Source: Mycolicibacter sp. MU0083 (GTDB taxonomy: Bacteria > Actinomycetota > Actinomycetes > Mycobacteriales > Mycobacteriaceae). Taken from it: DNA of 64,000 nucleotides. The translations under genes were made by a program, and so were the position numbers. The notes beneath the pieces are model-generated. The model was not told where the DNA came from. It saw nothing but the letters and a program-made list of their open reading frames with translations, and did no database searches. The stretch is taken from NCBI RefSeq assembly GCF_963378075.1, contig NZ_OY726394.1, forward strand, positions 2,542,001 to 2,606,000, in the 5' to 3' direction. Positions 40,469 through 49,797 of the stretch are shown piece by piece. How positions within the stretch are numbered: position 1 is the stretch's first letter; the number at the start of each line of letters is the position of its first letter.

Positions 40469-41010
40469 TGGCGCCACTCCTTATCTTCGCTGTGCTCCGC
40501 ATCCCGGGCGGGTACGCCCGCCAACTCCAACTCACGTTCGCTCGGCGACGAGAACTCCACCTGGACCACCGCGCTGCTGATCTCGCTCAGCGCGAGCTGC
40601 CGGCGATTCCAGTCCCGTCCGGCACGTATCACCAGGGTCAGGACGTCGTCGGCGACGGGACCGACCCGGCCGGTCAGACCGGAACCGTCGGCCAATGTCA
40701 GATCGACTTTGCGACCGTGGGCGCGCCGGAAATGCTTCGCGGTGGTCAGTGGTCGCCCCACCCCGGGCGAGCTGACCTCGAGCACGTACTGGCCGTCGAA
40801 ATCCAGACCGTCGAGCAGATCCGATGCCGCGCGCGACAAGGCGGCAGCGGTGTCCAGATCCAGTGGGATGTCTCCGTCGGCGACGACGGTGATTCGCGAC
40901 AGCGGTTCCTGATCGTCGACGACCACGTCTTCGATGTCGTAACCGGCGCGGGCGAACTCAGCATCGAGCAGCTCGATCACCTGTGTCTGGGAAGGTAGCC
41001 CGGGGGCCAC
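40465..41010 (-). CDS. rimP: Ribosome maturation factor RimP
   Basis: A 181-residue RimP needed for 30S maturation. It begins at GTG 41010 with an AGGAG ribosome-binding site 6 bp upstream. The core [22 protein letters not shown] motif is the family signature. An acidic C-terminal tail ([12 protein letters not shown]) follows. It is the first gene of the rimP-nusA-ylxR-infB-rbfA-nrnA-dinF run; the leader contains a strong hairpin at 41047-41072. Confidence 0.96.
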   Translation of the reverse strand: MAPGLPSQTQVIELLDAEFARAGYDIEDVVVDDQEPLSRITVVADGDIPLDLDTAAALSRAASDLLDGLDFDGQYVLEVSSPGVGRPLTTAKHFRRAHGRKVDLTLADGSGLTGRVGPVADDVLTLVIRAGRDWNRRQLALSEISSAVVQVEFSSPSERELELAGVPARDAEHSEDKEWRQ

Positions 41011-41046
41011 GGCGAGCTCCTCGTCTTGAGTTGTCCAGTCGGTGCG

Positions 41047-41072
41047 TTCCCGTGCGCCAGGCGCGACGGGAA
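41047..41072 (-). promoter_or_regulatory. Leader hairpin upstream of rimP
   Basis: TTCCCGT (41047-41053) and ACGGGAA (41066-41072) enclose GCGCC-a-GGCGC, giving a 12-bp stem with one bulged base. It lies 36 nt upstream of the rimP GTG. It could act as a leader attenuator or NusA-responsive structure; it equally could be a terminator-like element on the opposite strand. Confidence 0.5.
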
Positions 41073-41224
41073 CCAGTCACCAACGATACGCCGTGGAAAA
41101 CACCACCACAGCAAACCGGCAAAAGCGCCCGTCAGCGTACCTCGGCCAGCGCCGGGGCCGCGCCGCGTCCCCGGCACGCCCCGGGGGTCACGGGAAGTCA
41201 CGTCGCAGATGGCAGGATGTCAGA

Positions 41225-41737
41225 GTGCCCGGCCCCCTGTCCACGATCGACCGACGGCGCGTGCTGACCGGCGTCGGGATGCTCGCGCTGCTCGCCGTCG
41301 CCGCGCCGGCCTGTGGTTCGGCTCCCACGAAGCCCCGCGTGGACGATCTGGAGGCGCAACTGCAGCTGGCCCGAAACGACAGCGAACTGGCCGCGGCGGC
41401 CGGTGCGGCGCTGCGCGACCCCGGTTCGGCGGACCTGGCCGCGGCACTGGAGCAGGTGTCGAAGGAGCGGGCCGATCATGCTCGAGCACTGGTCGAGGAG
41501 ATCAGCCGCGCCACCGGGAAAGCCCGGGCCGACGACGCCGACAGCCCGGCCGCTGCGCCCGCACCGGATGCACCGGATGCACCGACCGTCGCGCAGGTGA
41601 TCAACGAACTGCGTGCGGCGGCGGACAGCGCCGGGAGACTGGCGGTCGAATCGACGGGATATCGGGCCGGGCTGCTGGCCTCGATCGCCGCGGCCTGCAC
41701 GGCCTCCTACGCCGTCGCCCTGGTGGCGCAGTCATGA
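41225..41737 (+). CDS. Tat-signal-type exported Ala-rich protein
   Basis: A 170-residue protein from GTG at 41225. STIDRRRVLTGVG has the twin-Arg pattern (RRxLxG), followed by the hydrophobic stretch MLALLAVAAPACG. The Cys in VAAPAC could be a lipidation site, although the residue before it (Pro-Ala) departs from a normal lipobox. The mature part is helical and Ala/Glu-rich with KERADHARALVEEI, a possible ferritin-like helix. Rv2843-like. Its stop overlaps the start of the next gene (ATGA at 41734-41737), so the two are coupled. Confidence 0.8.
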   Translation: MPGPLSTIDRRRVLTGVGMLALLAVAAPACGSAPTKPRVDDLEAQLQLARNDSELAAAAGAALRDPGSADLAAALEQVSKERADHARALVEEISRATGKARADDADSPAAAPAPDAPDAPTVAQVINELRAAADSAGRLAVESTGYRAGLLASIAAACTASYAVALVAQS

Positions 41738-42192
41738 CGTCGCCCGAACCCGGGCCCGTCTCGGGTCCCGATGCCGCCCTGCTCGACGCTCTGGCTACCG
41801 AACACGGGGCCGTCTACGGCTACGGACTGGTGTCGGCGTACTCGCGGCCGGAGTTCAACGGCCTGGTGGTCACCACCATCCGCCAGCACCGTGAACGCCG
41901 GGACCGGACCATCGCTACGTTGACCGGCCGCGGTGTCCCGGTGCCGCCGGCGGCCGCCGGTTATGAACTTCCGATGCCGGTGCGCACCAACGACGACGCG
42001 CTGCGACTGGCGGTCCAGATGGAGAACGACACCGCGGTCGCCTGGCGCGCGGTGGTCGAACAGGCCGCCGACGCCGACGACCGTGAGTTCGCCGCCACCG
42101 CGCTCGGGCAGAGCGCGGTGCTGGCCGCGCACTGGAACCGCGCGCTGGGCAATTGGCCCATCACCCGGGCTTTCCCGGGCGGCCAGGACTGA
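41734..42192 (+). CDS. Ferritin-like DUF4439 protein
   Basis: A 152-residue helical protein with the DUF4439 pattern: LDALATEHGAVYGYGLVSA, IRQHRERRDRTIATL, MENDTAVAWRAVVEQA and ALGQSAVLAAHWNRALG. Glu-x-x-His pairs could form a ferritin-like metal site. No signal peptide is present, so it is probably cytoplasmic, or it may be carried with the Tat partner (inference). Rv2844-like. It ends 12 bp before the convergent proS stop. Confidence 0.85.
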   Translation: MTSPEPGPVSGPDAALLDALATEHGAVYGYGLVSAYSRPEFNGLVVTTIRQHRERRDRTIATLTGRGVPVPPAAAGYELPMPVRTNDDALRLAVQMENDTAVAWRAVVEQAADADDREFAATALGQSAVLAAHWNRALGNWPITRAFPGGQD

Positions 42193-42204
42193 GCCCGGGG
42201 CGCC

Positions 42205-43962
42205 TCAGCGTCCCAGCGCCGCCCGGATCTGTTCGGCCAGTTCGGGACCGACCGATAGTTCGCGGGTCTGTCCGGTGAAGCGGTCGCGCAGTTCGACGAT
42301 GCCGTCGGCCCAGCCGCGACCCAGCACGACGATCCACGGCACCCCGAGCAGTTCCGCGTCCTTGAACTTCACCCCCGGCGAGGCCCGCCGGTCGTCGAAG
42401 AGCACCTCCAGGCCCAGCCGGTCCAACTCTGCGACCAGTTCGGTCGCCCCGGTGCGAGCGGCATCGTCTTTGTTGGCGACCACCACGTGCACGTCGAACG
42501 GGGCGATCTGCGACGGCCAGCGCAGCCCGAGTTCGTCGTGCTGCTGTTCGGCGATGACCGCGACCAGCCGGGACACCCCGACACCGTAGGAGCCCATGGT
42601 CAGGCGAACCGGGCGGCCGTCCTCGCCGAGGACGTCGGCGGCGAACGCGTCGGTGTATTTGCGGCCGAGTTGGAAGATGTGGGCGATCTCGATACCGCGG
42701 GCGCTGACCAGCTGCCCGGCCCCGTCCGGGGACGGGTCGCCGTCGCGGACCTCGGCGGCCTCGATGGTGCCGTCGGGGGTGAAGTCGCGTCCGGCGACCA
42801 GCCCGACGACGTGCTTGCCGGGCGCGTCGGCGCCGGTGATCCAGCTGGTTCCGTCCACCACGCGCGGGTCGACCAGGTAACGGACCCCGTTGTCCTGCAG
42901 TGCTTTAGGTCCGATGTAGCCCTTCACCAGGAAGGGGTTGGCGGCGAAGTCGGCGTCGTCGAGCAGGGTGTACTCGGCGGGGTCCAGTGCCGCACCGAGG
43001 CGCTTCTCGTCGATCTCGCGGTCACCGGGCACCCCGATGCCCAGCAGTTCCCACTCACCGTCGGGCCGGCGCACCTTGAGTAGCACGTTCTTGAGGGTGT
43101 CGGCGGCGGTCACGGTGCGGCCCAGGCCGGCGCCGTTGGCCCAGTCCACCAGGGTGGCGATGGTCGGGGTGTCGCCGGTGTCGTGCACCTGGGGCTGCGG
43201 CAGGCCCGCGATCTCCTCCGCCGGCCGGGGCTCCGGGCGGGCGGTGGTGACCGCTTCGACGTTGGCGGCGTAACCGGACTCCAGGCAGCGCACGAAGGTG
43301 TCCTCGCCGATCTCGCTCTCGGCGAGGAACTCCTCGGAGGCCGATCCGCCCATGGCCCCGGAGACCGCCGAGACGATCACGTAGCGCACCCCGAGCCGGT
43401 CGAAGATCTTCTGGTAGGCCACCCGGTGGGCGTCGTAGGCGGCGGACAGGCCGGTGTCATCGACGTCGAAGGAGTAGGAGTCCTTCATCACGAACTCCCG
43501 GCCGCGCAGGATGCCGGCCCGCGGCCGCGCTTCGTCGCGGTACTTCGTCTGGATCTGGTAGAGCACCACCGGGAAGTCCTTGTAGGAGCTGTACTCCCCC
43601 TTGACCGTCAGGGTGAACAGTTCCTCGTGGGTGGGGCCGAGCAGGTAGTCGTTGTCGCGGCGGTCCTTGAGCCGGAACAGGCCCTCGCCGTATTCGGTCC
43701 AGCGGTTGGTGGTCTCATAGGGCGCGCGCGGCAGCAGTGCCGGGAACAGGATCTCCTGGCCGCCCATGGCGTTCATCTCTTCGCGCACCACCTGCTCGAT
43801 GTTGCGCAGCACCCGCAGCCCGAGCGGCAGCCAACTGTACAGGCCCGGAGCGATCGGCCGGATGTAGCCGGCCCGGATCAGCAGCTTGTGGCTGGCGACT
43901 TCGGCATCGGCGGGGTCGTCGCGCAGCGTGCGCAGGAACAGTTGAGACATCCGGGTGATCAC
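42205..43962 (-). CDS. proS: Prolyl-tRNA synthetase
   Basis: A 585-residue class II synthetase from GTG at 43962 ([20 protein letters not shown]). Motif 2 region ([25 protein letters not shown]) and motif 3 ([19 protein letters not shown]) are present. The INS editing domain, about residues 230-400, contains KGYIGPKAL, so this is the bacterial-type ProRS with Ala-editing. The C-terminal anticodon-binding domain is intact. The length matches M. tuberculosis ProS. It lies downstream of efpA with a hairpin between them. Confidence 0.98.
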   Translation of the reverse strand: MITRMSQLFLRTLRDDPADAEVASHKLLIRAGYIRPIAPGLYSWLPLGLRVLRNIEQVVREEMNAMGGQEILFPALLPRAPYETTNRWTEYGEGLFRLKDRRDNDYLLGPTHEELFTLTVKGEYSSYKDFPVVLYQIQTKYRDEARPRAGILRGREFVMKDSYSFDVDDTGLSAAYDAHRVAYQKIFDRLGVRYVIVSAVSGAMGGSASEEFLAESEIGEDTFVRCLESGYAANVEAVTTARPEPRPAEEIAGLPQPQVHDTGDTPTIATLVDWANGAGLGRTVTAADTLKNVLLKVRRPDGEWELLGIGVPGDREIDEKRLGAALDPAEYTLLDDADFAANPFLVKGYIGPKALQDNGVRYLVDPRVVDGTSWITGADAPGKHVVGLVAGRDFTPDGTIEAAEVRDGDPSPDGAGQLVSARGIEIAHIFQLGRKYTDAFAADVLGEDGRPVRLTMGSYGVGVSRLVAVIAEQQHDELGLRWPSQIAPFDVHVVVANKDDAARTGATELVAELDRLGLEVLFDDRRASPGVKFKDAELLGVPWIVVLGRGWADGIVELRDRFTGQTRELSVGPELAEQIRAALGR

Positions 43963-43989
43963 AGCGGGAGAGCTTATCTTTAGCCGTGA

Positions 43990-44003
43990 CCCCGCCGGCG
44001 GGG
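43990..44003 (-). terminator. Palindromic hairpin between efpA and proS
   Basis: CCCCGCCGGCGGGG is a perfect 14-nt palindrome just past the efpA stop (13 bp) and 28 bp before the proS start. No U-tract follows. It may terminate efpA transcripts. Confidence 0.45.
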
Positions 44004-44016
44004 CGTCCGGGCGAAA

Positions 44017-45591
44017 TTACAGGGCGCCGAGCGCGTCCTGGGCCTCCTGGGCGTGCGCGACCTGCTTGGCGGTGTAGCCGATCAGCAGCGAGATCGCCCC
44101 GACCAGCACCGCGACCCCGGCCACCCACAGCAGGCCGTAGGTATAGCCGGCGTCCAGCGCCGCGATCTGGCCCTCGTCCATGGTTTTGACCGGCATGTTG
44201 GTACCGCCGAGATACAGGGTGCGTGAGGTGATGACGGCCTGGATGACGGCCAGCACGATCGGGCCGCCCAGGTTCTGCAGCATCAGCGCGATCGCCGAGG
44301 TCGGGCCGATCTGGTCGAAGCCCACACCGGCGATGGCCGACAGCGTCAGCGGCACCACGATCACGCCGATCCCGAGCCCACCGAGCACGATCAGCGTGAC
44401 GAAGTTCGGGAAGTAGGCCAGATGCCGGTCGATCGTGGAGCCGTAGATCATCGCGCCGAGCAACACGACACCGCCGGCGATCACCAGCACTCGCGGCGGC
44501 AGCAGCCGCACCAGTTGGGAGGACAGCCCCAGCCCGATACCCAGCCCGATCACGAACGGGATGAAGCCGACGCCCGCCCGCAGCGCCGAGTAGCCCATCA
44601 GGTCCTGCACGTACAGGCCGATGGTGACGGTGAGGGTGAACAGCACCCCGCCGGCCAGGAAGATCGCCGCGAAGGTCGCCAACCGGTTGCGGTCGCGGAA
44701 CAGGCTGAACGGCACCACCGGGTTCTCGGCGCTGCGCTCCACCACGGCGAACGCCAGCAGCGCCAATACCGCGACGATGCCCGAGCCGACGGTGACCACC
44801 GAGACCCAGCCCTTCTCGGGGCCGATGGTGAACGCGAACACCGCGGCGGTGCAGCCCAGCGTCGCCAGCAGCGCGCCGGCCGCGTCGAGTTTCATCCGCT
44901 CCCGGTAGGTCTCGGTCAGCGCGGTGCGCGCCAGGTAGATCATCAGCAGGCCGATCGGCACGTTGATCGCGAACGCCAGCCGCCACGACACCTCGGTCAG
45001 GGCGCCACCGATGACCAGGCCCATCACCGATCCGACGGCGGTCATCGCGCCGAAGACCGCGGTCGCGGCGTTGCGGGCCGGTCCCTTCGGGAAGGTGGTG
45101 GCGATCAATGCCAGGGCGGTCGGCGAGGCGATCGCCGACCCGACACCCTGCAGCAGTCGGGCGATCACCAGCGTCGGCGCATCCCAGGCCACCGCACACA
45201 GCACGGATGCGATGGTGAACAGCGCGACGCCGCTGATGAAGGTGCGCTTGCGCCCGATGGTGTCCCCGAGTCGACCGCCGAGCAGCATCAAGCCGCCGAA
45301 CGTCAGCACGTAGGCGCTGATCACCCAGCCGCGGCCCGCATCGGACAGGCCCAGGTCGTCCTGGATCTTGGGCAGAGCGACGATGGCGATGGTGCTGTCC
45401 ATGGTGGCCAGCAACTGCATGCCACCGATGGCGATCACGGCGTAGATGAAGCGACGAGACGGAAGCCAGGCCGGCAGGTACTTGCCGATCCGGCTCATCG
45501 GATTCGCGCCGGGCCGTCTCGGGGGAACCGCCCCAGCAGCGCCTTCGGACCACTGTGCGGTCGCTCGGCCTGCATCATCGAGTGCAGTCAT
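44017..45591 (-). CDS. efpA: EfpA-type 14-helix MFS efflux pump
   Basis: A 524-residue major facilitator of the QacA (DHA2, 14-helix) class. The cytosolic N-terminus (about 45 residues) precedes GGMQLLATMDSTIAIVALPKI. Motif A is GGRLGDTIGRKRTF and motif C-like segments GSVMGLVIGGALTEVSWR. The 14-helix pattern continues to GLLWVAGVAVLVGAISLLIGYT. EfpA is essential in M. tuberculosis and linked to drug efflux and lipid export. It lies 33 bp downstream of cysG, where an AT-rich stretch may hold its promoter. Confidence 0.97.
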   Translation of the reverse strand: MTALDDAGRATAQWSEGAAGAVPPRRPGANPMSRIGKYLPAWLPSRRFIYAVIAIGGMQLLATMDSTIAIVALPKIQDDLGLSDAGRGWVISAYVLTFGGLMLLGGRLGDTIGRKRTFISGVALFTIASVLCAVAWDAPTLVIARLLQGVGSAIASPTALALIATTFPKGPARNAATAVFGAMTAVGSVMGLVIGGALTEVSWRLAFAINVPIGLLMIYLARTALTETYRERMKLDAAGALLATLGCTAAVFAFTIGPEKGWVSVVTVGSGIVAVLALLAFAVVERSAENPVVPFSLFRDRNRLATFAAIFLAGGVLFTLTVTIGLYVQDLMGYSALRAGVGFIPFVIGLGIGLGLSSQLVRLLPPRVLVIAGGVVLLGAMIYGSTIDRHLAYFPNFVTLIVLGGLGIGVIVVPLTLSAIAGVGFDQIGPTSAIALMLQNLGGPIVLAVIQAVITSRTLYLGGTNMPVKTMDEGQIAALDAGYTYGLLWVAGVAVLVGAISLLIGYTAKQVAHAQEAQDALGAL

Positions 45592-45624
45592 AACCGGCTA
45601 CCCTACAGTAATATTAAGAGCTGT

Positions 45625-46842
45625 TTAAACTCCGAAACCCGCGACGGCCCCGATAATGACGATCGCCGGTGGTCGGATCCCTTCCGCCCGGATTTTCTCG
45701 GGCGCGTCGGCCAGGGTCGCCCGCAGCGTGTGTTGCGCGGGCGTGGTGCCGTGCTGAACCACCAGAACCGGCGTATCGCCTGGTCGGCCGCCTTTTTGCA
45801 GTACCGCACTGAACTGTTCGATGCGTTCGATCGCCATCAGCAACACGATCGTTCCGCGCATGGCGGCCAGCGCGTCCCAATTCACTAACGATTCGGGGTC
45901 ATCGGGTGCGACATGCCCGCTGACCACCACGAACTCGTGGTTCACCGCCCGGTGGGTGACCGGAACACCGGCCAGCGCCGGGACCGCGATGGCACTGGTC
46001 ACACCGGGGACGACCGTCACCGGGACACCGGCTTCGGCGCACGCCGCAACCTCTTCGTAGCCGCGGGCGAACACGAACGGGTCGCCGCCCTTGAGCCGGA
46101 CGACGAACTTGCCGGCCTTGGCGCGATCGATCATCAGCGCGTTGATCGCGTCCTGCGCCATCGCGCGGCCGTAGGGGATCTTCGCGGCGTCGATCACTTC
46201 GACGTTCGGGGGCAGTTCGGCGAGCAGTTCCGGTGGTGCGAGCCGATCCGCCACCACCACATCCGCATGCGAGAGCATCCGCCGACCGCGCACGGTGATC
46301 AGTTCGGGGTCGCCGGGCCCGCCGCCGACCAGGGCCACCCCGCCGCGCACCACATCGGAGGTCGCCTCGACGTCCAAGGCGATGGTGCCGGATTGCAGCG
46401 CTTCCCGGATGGCCGAGCGGATCGCCGCCGAGCGATTGTGTTCGCCGCCGGCGAGCACTCCCACCGACAACCCGGAATAGCCGAAACTGGCGGGGGTGAC
46501 CGCCGATCCCTCGACCGCCAGGTCTGCGCGCACGCAGAAGATCTGCCGCCGGTCAGCTTCGGCGACGACGGCGGCGTTGACCTCCGGATCGTCGGTGGCC
46601 GCGATCGCATACCAGCAGTCGGCGAGGTCGCCGTCCCGATAGGCGCGCGAGATCAGGGTGATGCCGGGCTTGCGCTCCCCCAGTGCTTCGACCGCCGGCG
46701 TCGCGCTGGGGGCGATCACCACCACCTGCGCGCCACTGTCCACCAACAGTGGGAGTCGGCGCTGCGCGACGCTTCCCGCGCCCACGACGACGACCTTGCG
46801 GCCGGCCAGCCGCAGTCCGACCAGGTATGGATTCTCAGTCAC
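45625..46842 (-). CDS. cysG: Siroheme synthase (CysG)
   Basis: A 405-residue fusion. Residues 1-150 are the precorrin-2 dehydrogenase/ferrochelatase domain (GRKVVVVGAGSVAQRRLP, ADRRQIFCVRAD). Residues 165-405 are the uroporphyrinogen-III C-methyltransferase (VALVGGGPGDPELITVRGRR, VRLKGGDPFVFARGYEE). It makes siroheme for nitrite and sulfite reductases. Siroheme supply is relevant to the sulfur operon at 23-28 kb. In M. tuberculosis, cobB, cobO and two more genes lie between cysG and mqo; here only 55 bp do. Confidence 0.97.
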   Translation of the reverse strand: MTENPYLVGLRLAGRKVVVVGAGSVAQRRLPLLVDSGAQVVVIAPSATPAVEALGERKPGITLISRAYRDGDLADCWYAIAATDDPEVNAAVVAEADRRQIFCVRADLAVEGSAVTPASFGYSGLSVGVLAGGEHNRSAAIRSAIREALQSGTIALDVEATSDVVRGGVALVGGGPGDPELITVRGRRMLSHADVVVADRLAPPELLAELPPNVEVIDAAKIPYGRAMAQDAINALMIDRAKAGKFVVRLKGGDPFVFARGYEEVAACAEAGVPVTVVPGVTSAIAVPALAGVPVTHRAVNHEFVVVSGHVAPDDPESLVNWDALAAMRGTIVLLMAIERIEQFSAVLQKGGRPGDTPVLVVQHGTTPAQHTLRATLADAPEKIRAEGIRPPAIVIIGAVAGFGV

Positions 46843-46897
46843 CGTCCCAATCTAGTGCGGATCGCAAGCGCGGCGAAGCCGGGCGCGGCGGGCACCA

Positions 46898-48358
46898 TCA
46901 ATCGGGCTCCAGTTGGAGCTGCCGGGTCCCCCACGCCCACACCTGTTCGAACAAAGCGGGTTCTTCGGCCAGCCGTGTCCCCAGCGACGGCACCATGTCT
47001 TCGAGGGTCGGCGACCAATCGTCGAATCGGTCGGCGAAGCAGCGCGCCAGCACCTCCAGCATCGCCGGGACGGCCGTCGACGCTCCCGGTGAGGCACCGA
47101 GCAGTCCCGCGATGCTGCCGTCGGCGGAGCTGACGATCGTGGTGTCGAAGTCCAGACGTCCGCCGCGGATCACCTGGACTCGCTGGCCCGCCCGGATCTC
47201 CCGCCACTGCTGGTCGCGGGCGTCGGGCAGGAATTCGCGCAACGCCTGGACCCGGGCCGAATGGGTACGCCGGAGTTGGCCCACCAGGTATGCGACCAGG
47301 TCGCGCTCGCCGATCCCGGCCCGCACCAGCGATGCCACGTTGTCGGCGCGGACCGACCTCGGCAGATCCGTGTTGCGTCCGTCTTTGAGGAACTTCGGCG
47401 ACCAGCCGGCGAACGGCCCGAACAGCAGCGCGGCGCGGCCGTCGACGGTGCGGGTATCCAGATGCGGCGCGGTGGTGGACGGTGCACCGGGGGCGGGCGC
47501 CCCGTACACCTTGGCGCGGTGCCCGGCGACGAGGTCGGGCATATCGCAACGCAGGAAACGCCCCCCGATCGGGAAGCCGGCGAAACCGCGCACCTCGGGA
47601 ACACCGGCGCGTTGCAGCAGTCCCAGCGTCGCTCCCCCGGCGCCGACGAAGACGAATTTGGCGTTGAGCCGACGGTTTTCGCCGGTTCCCCGGTCCACCA
47701 GGCGCAGCGCCCAGCTGCCGTCGGACTCGCGCGCCAGTGCTCGCACCTCGTGGCCGAACAGCACCGAGGCGCCCTGCCGCTCACAGAATCCGATCAGTCC
47801 CGTGGTCAGCGCCCCGAAATCGACGTCGGTCCCATGCGGTGCCCACTCCAGGGCGACCGGCACGTCGGGGTTGCGGCCGGCGGCCATCAACGGAAGGCGG
47901 GCGGCGAATTCGTCGAAGCCGGTGACGAACTCGGTGCCGGCGAACAGCGGATTGTCGGCCAGCGCCCGGTGGCGCCGGCGCAGGTAGTCCACGCCACGGG
48001 CGCCGTGCACGAAGCTGACGTGCGGGATCGGGTTGACGAACTCGCGGGGTCGCTCCAGCAGCCCGTGCTGTACCGCGTAGGCCCAGAACTGGCGGGTGAC
48101 CTGGAACTGTTCGTTGACGCGCACCGCCTTGGCGGTATCGATCGAGCCGTCGGGACGCTCGGGTGTGTAGAACAGTTCGCACAATCCGGCGTGGCCGGTG
48201 CCGGCGTTGTTCCACGGTGCGCTGCTCTCACCGGCGGCCGCATCCAACCGCTCGACGACGGTGATCGTGGCGTCGGGTTCGAGCCGCCGCAGGATCGCAC
48301 CCAGGGTGGCGCTCATGATGCCCGCACCGATCAGTGCGACATCCACCCGTTCGGACAC
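46898..48358 (-). CDS. mqo: Malate:quinone oxidoreductase
   Basis: A 486-residue FAD-dependent peripheral membrane enzyme that oxidises malate to oxaloacetate and reduces menaquinone. The FAD-binding [10 protein letters not shown] is at about residues 11-20. [26 protein letters not shown] and [13 protein letters not shown] are MQO signatures. GTG at 48358 ([13 protein letters not shown]) aligns with the family start; a GTG at 48382 gives 8 extra residues. It is divergent from mtr with 40 bp between starts. Confidence 0.96.
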   Translation of the reverse strand: MSERVDVALIGAGIMSATLGAILRRLEPDATITVVERLDAAAGESSAPWNNAGTGHAGLCELFYTPERPDGSIDTAKAVRVNEQFQVTRQFWAYAVQHGLLERPREFVNPIPHVSFVHGARGVDYLRRRHRALADNPLFAGTEFVTGFDEFAARLPLMAAGRNPDVPVALEWAPHGTDVDFGALTTGLIGFCERQGASVLFGHEVRALARESDGSWALRLVDRGTGENRRLNAKFVFVGAGGATLGLLQRAGVPEVRGFAGFPIGGRFLRCDMPDLVAGHRAKVYGAPAPGAPSTTAPHLDTRTVDGRAALLFGPFAGWSPKFLKDGRNTDLPRSVRADNVASLVRAGIGERDLVAYLVGQLRRTHSARVQALREFLPDARDQQWREIRAGQRVQVIRGGRLDFDTTIVSSADGSIAGLLGASPGASTAVPAMLEVLARCFADRFDDWSPTLEDMVPSLGTRLAEEPALFEQVWAWGTRQLQLEPD

Positions 48359-48398
48359 GCTGCTCAGCGTAATGCCGCGCACCGTTTAGGCTGACACG

Positions 48399-49787
48399 AT
48401 GGAGAGCTACGACCTGGCGATCATCGGAACGGGTTCGGGCAACAGCATTCTCGACGACCGCTACGCCGGCAAGCGGGTGGCGATCTGTGAACAGGGGACG
48501 TTCGGCGGCACCTGCCTCAACGTGGGGTGTATCCCGACCAAGATGTTCGTCTACGCCGCAGAAGTGGCCAAGACGGTGTCGCAGGCGTCCCGCTACGGAG
48601 TCGACGCCCGTATCGAGCAGGTGCGCTGGGCCGACATCGTCTCTCGGGTGTTCGGGCGGATCGATCCGATCGCCGAGGGCGGCGAACAGTACCGCCGCGG
48701 CTTGCCGGGCGTCGACGTCTACGCCGAGCACACCCGGTTCAGCGCGGTCGGCTCCGACGGCCGCTACGTGCTGCGTACCGCCGGCGGTGAGCAGTTCAGC
48801 GCCGAGCAGGTGGTGATCGCTGCGGGGTCGCGCTCCGCGGTCCCGCCGGCCATCGCCGACAGCCGGGCGCGCTACTACACCAGTGACGACATCATGCGGA
48901 TCCCCGAGTTGCCGGAGCACCTGGTGATCATCGGCGGCGGTTTCATCGCCGCGGAGTTCGCGCATGTCTTCTCCGCCCTGGGCGTCCGGGTCACGGTGAT
49001 CATCCGGGGCTCGGCGATGCTGCGGCACTGCGACGAGACCGTGATGGAGCGGTTCACCCGGATCGCCGCCACCACGTGGCACGTTCATTCGCACCGCAAC
49101 GTGGTCGCCGCCCGCCCGGAAGGATCTGCCGGGCACGGCGTCGTCCTCGAGCTCGACGACGGCTCGACCGTGCGGGCGGATGCGATGCTGGTGGCCACCG
49201 GCCGGATACCCAACGGCGACCTGCTGGACGCCGAGGCGGTCGGGGTCGACGTCACCGCCGGGCGGGTGCGTGTCGATGAGTACCAACGGACCTCGGCACG
49301 TGGTGTTTTCGCGCTCGGCGACGTTTCGTCGTCCTACGAGCTCAAGCACGTCGCCAACCACGAGGCGCGGGTCGTGCAGCACAACCTGCTCTGCGATTGG
49401 GATGACGTCGATTCGATGCGGGCCAGCGACCATCGCTTCGTGCCGGCGGCGGTGTTCACCGACCCACCGGTGGCGTATGTGGGCTTGACCGAAACGCAGG
49501 CGCGTGCAAAGGGTCTCGACATTTCGGTGAAGATCCAGGAGTACGGCGACGTGGCCTACGGCTGGGCGATGGAGGACACCACCGGATTCGTCAAGCTGAT
49601 CGCTGAGCGTGGCACCGGCCGCCTGCTCGGTGCGCACATCATGGGCCATCAGGCATCGTCGATCATCCAGCCGTTGATCCAGGCGATGAGTTTCGGTCTG
49701 AGTGCACCGGAGATGGCCCGCGGCCAGTACTGGATCCATCCGGCACTGCCCGAAGTCGTCGAGAACGCACTTCTCGGTCTGGAGTGA
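48399..49787 (+). CDS. mtr: Mycothione reductase
   Basis: A 462-residue FAD disulfide reductase that regenerates mycothiol (MSH) from mycothione with [14 protein letters not shown] is the FAD site and [14 protein letters not shown] holds the redox Cys39 and Cys44. The NADPH loop is [14 protein letters not shown], and the C-terminal HPALPE supplies the catalytic His. These residues match the M. tuberculosis enzyme numbering. ATG at 48399. The fadE gene follows 10 bp later, so the genes may be co-transcribed. Confidence 0.98.
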   Translation: MESYDLAIIGTGSGNSILDDRYAGKRVAICEQGTFGGTCLNVGCIPTKMFVYAAEVAKTVSQASRYGVDARIEQVRWADIVSRVFGRIDPIAEGGEQYRRGLPGVDVYAEHTRFSAVGSDGRYVLRTAGGEQFSAEQVVIAAGSRSAVPPAIADSRARYYTSDDIMRIPELPEHLVIIGGGFIAAEFAHVFSALGVRVTVIIRGSAMLRHCDETVMERFTRIAATTWHVHSHRNVVAARPEGSAGHGVVLELDDGSTVRADAMLVATGRIPNGDLLDAEAVGVDVTAGRVRVDEYQRTSARGVFALGDVSSSYELKHVANHEARVVQHNLLCDWDDVDSMRASDHRFVPAAVFTDPPVAYVGLTETQARAKGLDISVKIQEYGDVAYGWAMEDTTGFVKLIAERGTGRLLGAHIMGHQASSIIQPLIQAMSFGLSAPEMARGQYWIHPALPEVVENALLGLE

Positions 49788-49797
49788 GAGGCATCCG

